Source of the DNA: Odontocerum albicorne
Lineage: Eukaryota > Arthropoda > Insecta > Trichoptera > Odontoceridae
Assembly: GCA_949825065.1 (NCBI GenBank)
Contig: OX463846.1
Coordinates: forward strand, 2,373,778 to 2,437,777
DNA: 64,000 nt
Reading direction: 5' to 3'
Below, piece after piece: positions 33,736 to 44,348 of the stretch (position 1 is its first letter; every line of letters begins with the position of its first letter). Both the position numbers and the translations under genes were made by a program. The notes under the pieces were generated by a model, which saw nothing but the letters and a program-made list of their open reading frames with translations, did no database searches and was not told the DNA's origin.

Positions 33736-34243
33736 AGTTAGAGCGCCCTTGAGGAGAATTAACTTTCTAAAAAACTACTACTGTAAAAAAATTTCGTCTT
33801 TCTTATTTTTCCTCAAATGTTCCCAGGAGCATCAGCTTCTCAAGATGTTCGTTGCACTTTCTGTAAGTATGACCCAAAAAAATTGGGATATTTTTCTTGC
33901 GTGCTGTTGAAAGTTTTTTGGGTCTTGATAAGTGATTCTTAGCTTGTAGCTTGATTGTGGTAGCTTGAACGACTATTTTGTCTCTCAAATACGTCTTTTT
34001 CAATTATGAATAAAAGTTCTTTTTCAATTATGAATGAAGTACAAACACTCCTCTATTTGGTACATTCATTTCTTGAGAGACCTTCCACTTAATGTGGACA
34101 TTATTTGATATTAAACTCCTAGTTCTTTTTAAATTTCATATGATAAAGGTCATATACTCGTAATAAAGGTTTATCAGAGGCCTGTAGGAGCGTTTGACAC
34201 ATAATCCTAGGTGAGAAGGATGCATTTTGTGTGTGTGGCATTT
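33736..34243. other. Unassigned; one minus-strand ORF
   Basis: A 66-codon minus-strand ORF (33,803-34,003) ends HTYRKCNEHLEKLMLLGTFE. Composition looks protein-like, but I cannot place it in a family. Confidence 0.25.
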
Positions 34244-34680
34244 ATTTATTTAACACTTTTATTGCAAATACAATCTGGCGGGTTTATTGCCAAGCGGCAA
34301 TCTTTTCCAGCCAACCAGACAAAAGTAAATGAAGCAAGTTACATAGTTACATAAATCATTCAAATGACTATCTATCCCCACGAAATCCATAAAAACATAC
34401 GTGAGCATATGCCCACGAACCCCACAAAGGCAGACAATCACCCGAACATTATTTTTCATATAAAGTGAGATATCATCAATCAAAAGGAAAGAAATGGATG
34501 GTGGAGAGGAAAGAAAAATAGAAATCTGGAATGAAACACGTTATTTTACTGAATAGAAATTAAGTGTTTTTTCAGTCGCTTCTTAAAGCATGCTAAGGAC
34601 GGAGCGAGTCTTATATTGGTTTGTAACTGATTCCAGGGTCTCACTGCATGGACAGTTAATGACGACGTAAAAAAGGAGGA
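34244..34680 (-). mobile_element. LINE-A 3' end, copy 4 (empty-site reference)
   Basis: Minus strand encodes TVHAVRPWNQLQTNIRLAPS, then ACFKKRLKKHLISIQ and stop, followed by the 3' UTR and AAAAGTGTTAAATAAAT. This is the best preserved LINE-A coding end in the window. At 34,573-34,600 it has the uninterrupted CGCTTCTTAAAGCATGC that is split by a MITE in the 58-kb copy. Confidence 0.85.
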
Positions 34681-35179
34681 GCGGTGAACTGGAAAGGCCA
34701 ATAAACACTCTCTGTCGTAGCGAGTGTCTCTGAGTGTAGCGCTAATCTATGATTGGAAAGACGCTGATTTTTTTTTCGGCGTGATTAGAGGGGGTGGCAA
34801 GACAGTTAAGGATATTATACAAAAGAGACAGTATGTGAATTTGGCGTCTATTTCTAACATTCAACCAGTGCATTCACAGAAGAAGAAATTTAAAAAAATG
34901 GTTTTGTTTTGGAATACTTGCATAAGGTTGTATTATTTTACTTTCATTGCCTCTGTTATATCCTGACAGGTTTGTTACCTAATTATATATTATATTTACT
35001 CCTTTTTTTGATCTAAAATAAATTGAGTTAATTTGTATTTTCTTAAACGATATAATAATTTTGCGGGATATGGGACGGCATATATTGATAGGAAAGAGAC
35101 GCTAAAATATACATATTCGAACGATACAATATCAAAATTTGCAAAAATGATAAATCACATGATTACTTAAGTATTAATT
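34681..35179. other. No recognisable feature
   Basis: An 80-codon plus-strand ORF at 34,724-34,966 is not recognised. Confidence 0.25.
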
Positions 35180-35580
35180 TTGATGCGTGGGAGGGAAACG
35201 TAGCCATGGAAAAATGACTAAAAATATCCGAATAAATGCTGAAGAAATGCGTGCACTTAGAAGAAAACATGTGGTGACAATATATGACAGAATAAAGGAT
35301 GAATTGATGAATGTAAATTTAAGGCTGATGTGTTGAGTGACATGAAGAAGAGCACTCTAAGATGGCAAGGACATGTGAACGAATGAATGAAGAAAGTCTT
35401 ACAAAATAAATACACAGTGCAAATGTGAATAGAAGTCGAGGTACAGAAAGACTAAGAAAGCAAAACAATCGTAGGAAAGGTATAAGAATTTAAAAGAATG
35501 TAGAAACATATTTGTGTCACGATAGGAAAGACTGGCACCCTCTCCTCTTGGCTTACTCTGAAATGGGAGATAGTGTGATG
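35180..35580 (+). pseudogene. LINE-E RT tail, decayed copy 2
   Basis: Similar at DNA level to 24,285-24,735 (GCGTGGGAGGGAAACG against GCATGGGAGTGAAACG; AGATGGCAAGGACATGT against AGATGGTTTGGGCATAC). Multiple stops. Confidence 0.55.
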
Positions 35581-35977
35581 GTATGTATATCATATATATA
35601 AATAAAATTTTAAAAGAAGGTTTTTTAAACATTGGGTTGGTTAACCCTGTTCTAGTCTGGTTATTTGTTTTGGGGTTCAAAATATTTATCTTGTGGAAGT
35701 TTTGGAGTATGCGCATCACATAGGATTATTGAGAACCCTTAATCCTTAACCCTTATTCTTCTTCATACTCATTGTGTGTTGGATAACGCTGGGACAGTAG
35801 ACCCGGAGAGCACGCACGTTTGTCGAAGAACCTTTTATAGAAAAAAACGTATAAGCTTAATAAAAATGACAAATAAAAAGAACGAGGGAACAAAAGGTAT
35901 TTTTTTAAATTCTTGCTTCGATTTTAACTTTTTAGAGCTCTGAATTAGATTATTTAACAATAAAATACTTATTTATT
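35581..35977. other. No recognisable feature
   Basis: AT-rich spacer without recognised content. Confidence 0.3.
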
Positions 35978-36460
35978 ATTCATCTTCTTCAACTTCAACT
36001 CTGTAGACTCAAGAGTCTGTTATTACAGGATTATCTTCTTGTGATGCAGAGCTCCAGCTATCTCTCCATCGTTTCGAGGGTCTCCCTGGTGGGCGCCGTC
36101 CATCCGGTACCCCATGCAGAGATATGTATGGGAATCTCGTAGAATTCATTCTCTGTACATGTTGGTACCAGTATCGTCGACGCTGTCGTCACCATCTGAC
36201 CACATCTTGGACCTCACAGACCTCTCGGAATGTAGTGTTCCTTATACGATCACGCAAAGTCTTCCCAGCAATAGCACGTCGAGTTCTCATTTCTGTTGTC
36301 TTTAGCATACTTTTGGTCATGACAGTGTCCGCCCTCGCTTCGATGCCATAGTTCGATGCCATTCGTCTTATAAATGCGTACCTTGCTATCAGTTCTCATA
36401 TCTTTATTCCTCCATATGACATATCTCAGGCAGCCCGCCACAACTGCAACTTTGTCTACC
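35978..36460 (-). pseudogene. LINE-C RT tail, second copy
   Basis: Minus strand: AGCLRYVIWRNKDMRTDSKV-type text (VIWRNKDM, SKVRIYKTN), then in another frame GVPDGRRPPGRP and KRWRDSWSSASQEDN. It aligns with LINE-C at 7.9-8.4 kb (IIWKNKHI, SKVRIYKTC, SRPPGRPPK, KDSWQSTSQEGNN). The 3' end is GAAGAAGATG-like near 35,980. Frameshifts and stops present. Confidence 0.78.
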
Positions 36461-36843
36461 TGAGGCCTTACTTCTCTGGGAAGGTCATGAGAGTTGAGCA
36501 GTTCACTGTCAATATATCTGAACTGAGTTGTTTGTTCATATTATTTATTACACTCATTATAATAATCCGCGCTACACGTGTTTGTACCTCCAATCCAGAG
36601 GCTCTCTTTAGGCATAATGTTTGTGATGAGAGTCAACCATCATAAGTCTGTTAAGCATAACTCTAATAATAAACAGGGATCATTCACCTGAAGAGAGCCG
36701 ATAGGTTCACGTGTTTTACATCGGGATAGGATGTAAAACACGTAAAGTGAAGATTTATGCCTTTATTTAATTAGTGGAATAACAAACTAAATATTCTTTT
36801 TTCAAGTTATAATATTTATCTTTGTGATACTAATAAACATTTC
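36461..36843. other. Unassigned; contains a 14-bp hairpin
   Basis: Perfect arms ACGTGTTTTACATC (36,709-36,722) and GATGTAAAACACGT (36,730-36,743) flank loop GGGATAG. No other content recognised. Confidence 0.6.
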
Positions 36844-36847
36844 TTAA

Positions 36848-37344
36848 CCCTTAAATGCATCTGGATGCATATCTGAAACAGTTAAACAAGCATATAATAT
36901 ATATCTTCGGCTTCAAAATAAGGTAAGCTTTGCAATGATGCATATAATGTTATGAAATATTTGTAATCAAAAGAAGTAACAAAGATAATTCATATGTGTA
37001 GATCTGCATCATCATGCATTTACGTCATTTTGAATAATGGTTGCATAGTGAGGCGTTTTCCCATATGTGTTCTTATAAATAGATTTTTATTGTATTACAG
37101 CATGGCAAAAACAGACATTATACCAAATGAAAAGCTAGATGAATATTAAAACCAAATTTGGGATGAATCTACGTAAAACTTTGTTTACTCCTTGATGCAT
37201 TTCTGCAACATATTATTTTTATTCAATAAAAAATTGAAAAAATTGTATTGGGATTTTCAAAATTATTTTTCCCTTTATCTACAGGTTAATATGCACCATA
37301 ATTATATTTTTTAAAGTGAATTTAAAAAATCATGCATTTAAGGG
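36848..37344. mobile_element. TTAA MITE, 497 bp, perfect termini
   Basis: TTAA at 36,844-36,847 and 37,345-37,348. Including TTAA, the ends read TTAACCCTTAAATGCAT on both strands, identical over 17 bp. No coding. TTAA duplication indicates a piggyBac-type mobiliser. Confidence 0.85.
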
Positions 37345-37661
37345 TTAACATGATTTTGATAGTTTGTTTGACTTAACGAAATTATTTGTAAGTCTAATTT
37401 TTACAAGTATTTTTAATAAAACTCCTGCATACTGCAAGTTAGCAAACAACATTTCAAATTTAATACTGCGAAATACAAATGATCCATAAAAAAGCTTATT
37501 GCAGCCACCGACAAAGTCGACGGAGCAATTTTTTACTGTAGTTGCCATTTTTTTTACAGTATATTAATTGGAATAAATCTAAGCACAAAAACAAATTCAT
37601 ATATCTAGAATGAAAAGTGTGCGAGGAGCTGGTAGCCCTTGAAAATATTATATGGATATAT

Positions 37662-37898
37662 TATTTATAGTTTAGGCATTAACATTGTGGAGGTTTAAAA
37701 ACATTGTAATTTGTTTTATCAAACACTGTTTATTCCACTTTTTCGTAACGGTATAACTCAACCGGTTTCAAGGCTTTCATCTCATCATCAGGGGAGCCTT
37801 GTTTGTGCTTTCTTGATGATGAGGTGAAAGTCTTGAAACCGGTAGGGTTATACCGTTACAAAAAAGTGGAATATACAGTGTTTGATAAAACAAATTAG
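37662..37898. mobile_element. PLE-repeat foldback, complete
   Basis: Left arm: TTAGGCATTAACATTGTGG, TTTATCAAACACTGTTTATT, CGTAACGGTATAACTCAACC, ATCTCATCATCAGGGGAGC. Right arm mirrors it: TGATGATGAGGTGAAAGTC, ACCGGTAGGGTTATACCGTT, AAGTGGAATATACAGTG, TGATAAAACAAATT. Together with 23,795-23,975 and 8,455-8,642 this defines a foldback family built from two inverted PLE terminal repeats. Confidence 0.85.
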
Positions 37899-38904
37899 TA
37901 TATGGATATAGTTGGAGTAATTTTAACAGAGGTAGAGGTAAGAATAATATGAAACAGAACATCATGTAGTGCAAGATGTATGCACATAGATGAGGCAAAT
38001 GCTGTTTGTTGATGAAAAAAGTCTGGAGATCTGCTTTCTCTGCCAACCCTAAAAGGGATTCTGCGTGACGTATAAATGGTCGAATAGGTTTGTTTTTATT
38101 ATGAACACAAACCTTGAATTACATATAATGCTATCGATAGTAATAATAATGAATATTTATCACTGTTTGTTATCAAACTCTTACTTCAAAAGCACTGCAT
38201 TTAAAATCACAGAAGCTTATAATTAATAAATGACAGCTAATAAGGGTTTAAAAATATTTGAAAATTAAGATTAAATGAAGTTTATGAAGAAGATTAAAAT
38301 AACGAAGGCAACGATTGAAAATTACGACGTAGGCTTTTACTTCCTGAAGGTCTCAAAGAGGTGCATCTCGTTTACCATATTTAATGGATTGGTTTATGAA
38401 GTGTGTCGCATAGATTTGAGGGTTGTCAAAGAAAAAAGAGGAATTGAAAGAATGAAAAAAATTGCCAATATTTGATACAAAGTCAACAACTTATTATATC
38501 AGTATACGAGTATATGCCGGCTTTAGATTCCGGTTGCTTTTAGACTTTTCATGTTATTGAGAGTTTTTACAATTTCTTATGTGTTTATACTATCCACGAA
38601 GAAGACATTCTACAATCAGGTGTTGAAATTAACAAAAGCCAAATTTGTCAAATTTGTCAAATTTGTCGTAGCCTCGTAACCAAGCATTTCCTGTCATTCT
38701 TACGTCAATTTATGTTAGTTTAAAAGCAATATTGCTCCATTGAATTTTGTTTCTTTTTAAGTGAGTGGGCCGTGGCACACCAACAAATTCACTGGTCACA
38801 CCACTGTACTGGATCTGATGGCACACTGAACCTTTTTTTTTAAATTAGATACGATCGAAGTCATAGGGACCCTTATACTCAGCGGAAAAAATGCCTGTAT
38901 CATT
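37899..38904. other. No recognisable feature
   Basis: A 66-codon ORF (38,275-38,475) is not recognised. AAATTTGTC is repeated three times near 38,645. Confidence 0.3.
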
Positions 38905-38995
38905 CGAGGGGAGTAGCATAGCGTGGAGTTCGAAACCAGTGACCTTCCGCACGTAAGTCCAGTGCGTTACCGCGCGGCCATGCATCTAAGTATAA
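38905..38995 (-). mobile_element. tRNA-like SINE head
   Basis: Minus strand: A-box-like ATGGCCGCGCGGTAACGC, anticodon-arm-like CGCAC...GTGCG, and B-box GGTTTCGAACTCC. The anticodon loop would have 9 nt and no acceptor stem forms, so a functional tRNA is unlikely. Confidence 0.48.
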
Positions 38996-39035
38996 ATCAC
39001 ATATATTAATTTAATTACAATAATAAAATTAATCA

Positions 39036-39106
39036 CCTGATCATCCAAGGCAAAATAGAGGGTCGAAGAGGTGTTGGCAGTAGGCAAATCTCCTGGCTCC
39101 GCAATA
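39036..39106 (+). pseudogene. LINE protein scrap interrupted by mariner
   Basis: HLIIQGKIEGRRGVGSRQIS followed by WLRNI matches the KIEGRRGRGRPRISWL.N motif near the end of many LINE proteins. It is cut by the mariner element at a TA. Confidence 0.6.
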
Positions 39107-39108
39107 TA

Positions 39109-40001
39109 TGAGGGTCATCCAGAAAGTAAGGTTACAACATTTATGTAGGATCGAAAAATGCTTGTATTTAATTAAAATTCACAAGATACTTTACAAATAC
39201 ATTAAACTATTTTTCAACGTAATCAATGTTGAGATCAAGACATTTCTGTAGTCGGGGCACCAGCTTTTGTATGCCAGTGTCATAGACCTCCGCCGCCAGT
39301 TCTTTCAGCCACTTCTTCACAGCTTCCTCGACCTCCTGATCGTTGAAAAATTGTTGGGGTGTTGTGTTACACCTACGTCTCATCCCCCGTCACGATGGAT
39401 TCCAGAAAAGCTTCTTCCTCCTGTGCAAAACGATCCAAAAATTCATGCGCGGCGGTCACGCGATTTGGACGGTGTTCCAGTGTGAGCATTCTGGGCACCC
39501 ATCTCACACACAACTTCTTGTAACCAAGTTTTTCCGACACAATATTAACAAGGAGACTTCGAAAAATGTCAAAAAATTCTTTGTGAAGGTCGTCAAGCGT
39601 CACACAGCGGTCATTTCGCACTTGTTCTTCAATTTTTGGCACAAATTCGTCAGAAATCACTACCTTGTCTCGTCGTGAGTATCAGTACGACCTTCTCTGA
39701 ACAAACATTACTACCATACACTTCCACAAGTTTCCGATGGATATTCGCGGCGGTATTGTTCTGCAAAGTCAAAAAACTGATGACCGCGCGGGTCTCACAC
39801 GGACGAGAGTTGGCGGGAGCGCACGACGACCTCTCCATCGGAAGAATTTACTATGACTGAACAAAATGACCGACAAACATGTGGAACCAAACAAACTGAC
39901 CGTTAGGATCCCCCCTACACGACAGATGCACCAACTTGGAAACAAAAAAAAATCTCCCGGCCTCAGGAGCCCTTGTAACTTTAGTTTCTGGATGACCCTC
40001 G
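39109..40001 (-). mobile_element. Internally deleted mariner element
   Basis: Termini TGAGGGTCATCCAGAAAGTA and (reverse complement of the right) CGAGGGTCATCCAGAAACTA are about 30-bp inverted repeats. TA is present at both sides (39,107-39,108 and 40,002-40,003). Length is 893 bp, against about 1.3 kb for intact mariners. Confidence 0.92.
39210..39838 (-). pseudogene. mariner transposase with deleted catalytic centre
   Basis: Mariner transposases bind their terminal repeats through N-terminal helix-turn-helix motifs and cut with a DDD triad. On the minus strand the N-terminal part is visible (RAVISFLTLQNNTAANIHRK with LVEVYG), then in the next frame DRCVTLDDLHKEFF, RWVPRMLTLEHRPNRV and FLESIVTGDET, whose D precedes the usual W and is the first catalytic aspartate. 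The sequence then jumps to FFNDQEVEEAVKKWLKELA and LVPRLQKCLDLNIDYVEK, the normal C-terminus, ending at a stop near 39,209. The segment with the second and third aspartates is deleted. A frame change near 39,655 separates the first two parts. Confidence 0.88.
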
Positions 40002-40559
40002 TAAGTACCAAATAAATACGGAAGAATACAAATGTTATAGATTATCACTCAAAAGCATTTAATTTATAAATAGTGGCTAATAAGCACCATTGAATACTTG
40101 AAAATTTAAATGAAATGATGTTTTAGAAGAAGATTAAAATCAGCGAGTTAATAATTCAAAATAACACTAATTAAGCTTTTACTTCCTGAAGGTCTGAAAG
40201 AGATGCAATCTTTGGAAATGTGTAATGAACTAGTTGATGAAGCTTATTTGTTATATATTTGAACATCGTCTATGAAAAAAGAAGAATGAAAATCGTTTGA
40301 AATTTGTCAACATTTGATATTAAGCTATCAATGATTTTGCAAGAATGCATACCGGTTATCGATTCCGGATGTTTTTGAATTTTTTTTTTATTTAGAGTTT
40401 GCAGTATTTCTTTCGTGTTTATATTACTAACGAAGATGAAATGGCACATCTATTAATTATGCAGAGATAAAAATTTAACAATCAGGTCTTGAAATCAACA
40501 GAAGCAAAGCCACATTGCTAATTGTTAACATATTTAATCAGCTGGCAGGAAGCACTTAG
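40002..40559. other. No recognisable feature
   Basis: Part of this stretch (40,080-40,480) resembles 38,220-38,590 loosely (CTTTTACTTCCTGAAGGTCT in both), suggesting an old duplication. Confidence 0.45.
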
Positions 40560-40787
40560 CACATTCACTGCGAAATGTATTTATAGAATAGTGTAGAGGT
40601 ACTGAAAAAAATCATATTTTCGAAACCTAAAAATCTTACGGTATTTTCGAAACCTTAAAATCTTACGGAAACATTAAAATATTCGGTACCATACAAACAA
40701 AGAGAATCGAATGACACGCAACGGGCGTCATCAGCGTCTCTACAAAAAATGTGTTGACGCCCATGGGCGTCTTTAGCAGCGAACGTG
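40560..40787. mobile_element. TTAA-type MITE with central palindrome
   Basis: Right end AGCAGCGAACGTG then TTAA (40,788-40,791); left end TTAG then CACATTCACTGCG. Read from both ends the termini are TTAACACGTTCGCTGC-like. A palindrome GACGCCCATGGGCGTC lies near the right end. The left TTAA has mutated to TTAG. Confidence 0.65.
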
Positions 40788-40987
40788 TTAAGTAAGAATG
40801 CAGGAAGAGATCGATAAAATTTATCTAGCTAGGAGCATATGTATTGAAAAACGTTGAATGTGAAGTAGAGATTTAGAGAAAAAATGTTGTAAAAAAATCT
40901 GCAATGAACAAACTTATAAAGATAATCGGTCTATATTTTTCAATACCAAAATTTGTCTACACTGGCTTTTTCTATAGTACTCTAGGG

Positions 40988-41730
40988 CAGTGGTCCCCAA
41001 CCTTTTTGTCGCCGCGGACCGGTCAACGTTTCATAATTTTATCGCGGCCCACTGGGGGGGGGAGGGGGGACACATTGAATGTAGTTTTTTTATTAAATTT
41101 AATAACAATATATTTGTACAATATATAATAATAAAATTTACAACTGTGGTACATAAGTTATAGTGACAAACAATAGTAGAGAAAACACAAGGTTTGTGGG
41201 AAAAATGAAGAAAAAATATATAATAACAATGAAGGATTATTAAGTTTGGATTGATGGGTATTTTCAATATTTTTAAGGTTCAACGGAAGGTTGAAAGTAT
41301 TTTTTTCCAAGATAGAGAAAATAATTTATTTTGAGAATGCTTAGGGTTTAATATCGGGATTTTAATGTTATTCTGATATCTTGCAGATATATTAACTTGA
41401 AAGTTATTTATCTATTTTCTTTAAAAGTTTTGATGATGAAGTTTTGTGTGTTTTGATTCAAAATAAAATACAGTTACCCCTTAAAAATGAATAAAAACAG
41501 ATTTTATATTTTAACTTAATGCTAAATCGAAGGTATTGTCGGAAGGTCGGTGGTAACTTAGCGTGAAGGGATTTTCAACGGAATAATTATTTTAAGCTAT
41601 AATTAAGTTTTATTGGGTATGTTCGATTTTTCAAAAGTAATTTTGATTTTTAAGCAGGCCCTTGCGCGGCCCAGTACCATTTGGGCCACGGCCCAGTACC
41701 GGGCCGCGGCCCGGGGGTTGGGGACCACTG
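40988..41730. mobile_element. hAT-type MITE, 743 bp
   Basis: Termini CAGTGGTCCCCAACC and GGTTGGGGACCACTG are perfect over 15 bp, a known hAT terminal type. 8-bp flanks CTCTAGGG and CTCTAGAG differ at one base and fit a target duplication. GC-rich subterminal blocks (CGCGGACCGGTC; GGGCCGCGGCCCGGG) contrast with an AT-rich middle. No transposase coding. Confidence 0.88.
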
Positions 41731-41992
41731 CTCTAGAGAATAGAAATTTGGACACCGAAAACAATGAAAAGATACATATTGGATGATTTCAAGATGTGGT
41801 GTTAGTCAATGAATGCTTCGCATCTCAAAAATTGCTTTGATGTGTTTATCTTCTAGGATCTACTGTTCCAATATAGGCTGTTAATAACAGCCTGGAATAA
41901 AACAAAGTCATACTTCGAACATGTCGCTGAAGAGATGAAAGTTCGTAGTGATTTGAAGTTGCCAAGAGCGGTGAGCAGGAAGATGATCTCCA
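41731..41992. other. Short unassigned spacer
   Basis: Nothing recognised between two MITEs. Confidence 0.3.
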
Positions 41993-41996
41993 ATAA

Positions 41997-42588
41997 CCTT
42001 TCCCTTCCTGTGCTAAAAAAATCCACCCGTTCCGGTGTTGTGTATTCAATACACATCAATACATTGTGTGAAAATGAGCGATTTAAAATCGGAAAAAATG
42101 AATATTCATAGCCAATCGCTTAAATTAAATAAATTTGAAGTCAAAACTGACAATAATTGAAGATTAATTGCTAAAACATGAAAAATAACATCAGCCAAAC
42201 GGGCAAAGCGACTACCTCTACCGATAACCACCGACCTACTGAGCGAGAAAAGCGAGCGAACTGAGATTATATTTCTTGCGTTCCCATATACCGAAGTAGA
42301 GTGAAAGTGAGACGTGAATAGCGTCGCTTCCTCACCCATAGCGGTGTTTAAGAATGAATATACCTACGTCAAACACTGGCACACGTTTGATTGTATTGGC
42401 GAATTTATTCCCGATTTTCACAAAATATCTCTGATGTGGCCGATAAGTGCTAATGATTATTAATATTATTTTTTTCATTCAATGCGTAAATGTATTAAAA
42501 ATCTGAACCCAGTATTTATTATATTTATAGAGATATTAATTTTTTTAGAAGCATGGTGTACTTGTTACACATCACAGGACAGGAAGGG
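41997..42588 (+). mobile_element. MITE-1 single-core copy
   Basis: Left end CCTTTCCCTTCCTGTGCTAA, right end ACACATCACAGGACAGGAAG followed by GG. The interior matches one core unit of the 20-22 kb array (ATTATATTTCTTGCGTTCCC, AGTGAGACGTGAATAGCGTC, ATTGATT/GATTGTATTGG). It shows the unexpanded form, about 592 bp. The flanking TTAA is degenerate (ATAA and TTAC). Confidence 0.9.
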
Positions 42589-42685
42589 TTACGATGGATA
42601 TACCAAATAAAAGAGATGACTGGTACCTAGTTGAGTGCAGCACTCATTATCATGACTGGTAGGAGAAGAGCGAACGTTGTGTGCA

Positions 42686-42786
42686 GTATAACCACCCGCC
42701 AGGTTGTACTATATACAACGTAAGTGTAACCATCCGCCAGGATATACTATGTACAACATAAGTATAACCACCCGCCAGGTTGTACT
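42686..42786. repeat. 38-bp tandem repeat, interrupted by a LINE
   Basis: Units beginning GTATAACCACCCGCCAGGTT at 42,686, 42,724 and 42,762. The array resumes at 43,441 after the LINE insertion with GCCAGGTTGTACTACATACA. Confidence 0.9.
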
Positions 42787-43440
42787 CCGCTCTCCGTGGT
42801 TGCAGTCCTAAGACTGGTTTGCAGCAATTTCAACTCTTCTCCTCCATTCCCCCCTGTCCTGTGCGGCTCTTTTTAAATCTGTATATGTTGAGCAGCGCAC
42901 GTCCACCAACAGGTCCTCCAGGTACTCTCGGCGTGGGCGTCCCCTAGAGTTTGTCCCCTCGGTCATACCCTCCATTATGGCATGCAAGAGGCCCTCTTGT
43001 CGTATTATATGACCGATCCATCTTGCACGCCTTTCGGACAGAATCCTGAGCAGGTGCCTTCCTCCTTCGATTCGTTGGAGAACCTCTTCATTTGTGATGC
43101 GGTCTCTCCAGGAAATTCCTAATAGTCTTCTATAGGACCACATCTCAAAAGCCTCTAGTCTTCGTCTATCTCTTTCGGATAGGCACCATGTCTCGCAGCC
43201 GTACATCAAGATACTCCATACATAGGTCTTGATGAGGAGTATTCTCAGTTTTAGGTCTATATTATTTGATTCTATTATTTTCGACCTTTTATTAAATGCA
43301 AGTCTAGCCTGATGTATACGGCTGTCGACCTCGCTCATGGACCGACCGTCCAATGTTATTTTGCTCCCGAGGTAGACAAACTCCTTGGTGTTCTTTAGTG
43401 GTTTACCCGACATCACTATTCTCATCTGGTGTTGCGCTCG
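42787..43440 (-). mobile_element. 5'-truncated LINE with 13-bp target duplication
   Basis: GCCAGGTTGTACT occurs at 42,774-42,786 and 43,441-43,453, flanking the insertion exactly. The LINE lies on the minus strand; its 3' end is at 42,787 and carries no obvious A tail. Confidence 0.88.
42808..43440 (-). CDS. LINE reverse-transcriptase protein, C-terminal 210 residues (partial, intact frame)
   Basis: Open on the minus strand from the 5' truncation to a natural stop. Motifs in order: EFVYLGSKITLDGRSMSEVD, RIHQARLAFNKRS, IKTYVWSILMYGCETWCL, LEAFEMWSYRRLLGISWRDR, NEEVLQRIE, RARWIGHIIRQEGLL, SRGRPRREYLEDLL and RAAQDRGEWRRRVE. This is the full post-RT tail (connection, YGCETW, RRLLGISW, IGHI.R, GRPR..Y, A.DR..WR) of an insect LINE protein. 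The catalytic RT core and endonuclease are absent. The frame has no stops or shifts, unlike most LINE fragments here, so the insertion is probably fairly young. An in-frame start appears only in the flanking repeat. Confidence 0.88.
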   Translation of the reverse strand, partial: RAQHQMRIVMSGKPLKNTKEFVYLGSKITLDGRSMSEVDSRIHQARLAFNKRSKIIESNNIDLKLRILLIKTYVWSILMYGCETWCLSERDRRRLEAFEMWSYRRLLGISWRDRITNEEVLQRIEGGRHLLRILSERRARWIGHIIRQEGLLHAIMEGMTEGTNSRGRPRREYLEDLLVDVRCSTYTDLKRAAQDRGEWRRRVEIAANQS

Positions 43441-43475
43441 GCCAGGTTGTACTACATACAACGTAAGTGTTATTA

Positions 43476-43874
43476 AAATGAAAAAAAAAGTATGATATTA
43501 TTTTCTGTCATATCTATTGGTAACCTTATCACACGGTGGAAGAGGTGATATTAACTTTGTAAACGACTTTTCCACCAGACAATAATTCAATGTTTCAGCG
43601 TTTATGTAAAATATACAAAATTTAACGTCGTGTAAAAAATTAATTGAATCATTTCGCAGATTTTATTTTGGTAAATGAGATAACTTCTAGGGAATTCCTT
43701 TAACTGGCTCCGCGATATTCAAAGGAGAACTTGAAATAAAATTTCTATGTTTAGAAAACACATTAATGATTCAATTTTCACAAATATTAAATTTCGAGGG
43801 GGAGTTATTTCTGTAATTACAGTCGGGGCTTCGTGGAAATTCGGGTCTTAAACTTGTATCACTTTTTAACTGTG
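43476..43874. other. No recognisable feature
   Basis: AT-rich, no family recognised. Confidence 0.3.
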
Positions 43875-43946
43875 ATGGTTTTGACGGCATCCGTGGCCTA
43901 GTTGGTAAGACGCTTGACTTTGTAGGGAATACCGTCGTCCCTAAAT
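43875..43946 (+). mobile_element. tRNA-derived SINE head, separated from its B box
   Basis: GGCATCCGTGGCCTAGTTGG followed by TAAGACGCTTGAC is a good A-box region. The matching B-box-like GGTTTCAGGTTTGATTTCAG is found only at 44,388-44,407, beyond an LTR-like copy, so the SINE may have been split by that insertion. Confidence 0.5.
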
Positions 43947-43948
43947 AT

Positions 43949-44348
43949 TGTCAACATGCACGGTCAACGACCGACGAAACGAACTTTGGATATGTCCAAA
44001 GTTCGCATCCCAGAACATCAATATTGTTTACACGCAAATAATATTTACGTTACATTCCACGGTGGAAAGAGAACGCATCGCGTTGTCTCACCGTCTCGCC
44101 AATAAATATTCTACCCACTATATTATTAGCAACGTCTGCAAACACTTCGGCACGCGCAGGAGTGAGATAAAGTATATATTGCGGGCGCATTCACGCACAT
44201 CTATAAATACCTACTTATCGACAAATAAAGATTATTATTCACTTGACCATTCATTGCTGTTTACTATTCATTGATTGTTCACTCTCACTTTCCACATTCC
44301 TGAATCGACGTATTTTATTTTAAATACAAAACAATCATAATCATCACG
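43949..44348 (+). mobile_element. LTR-like repeat, copy 3
   Basis: Starts TGTCAACATGCACGGTCAAC. TATA-like CATCTATAAATACCTACTT is followed by ACAAATAAAGATT. Ends near AATCATAATCATCA. Same architecture as 4.7, 24.9 and 54.2 kb. Confidence 0.5.

Noticed and set aside
38905..38995. Functional tRNA gene
   Set aside because: A and B boxes are present, but the anticodon loop would be 9 nt and no acceptor stem forms; a SINE head is more likely. The same reasoning applies at 5.6, 30.8, 32.2 and 43.9 kb.
40080..40480. New repeat family shared with 38.2-38.6 kb
   Set aside because: Similarity is visible only in scattered blocks such as CTTTTACTTCCTGAAGGTCT; I could not define ends or continuous alignment by eye.
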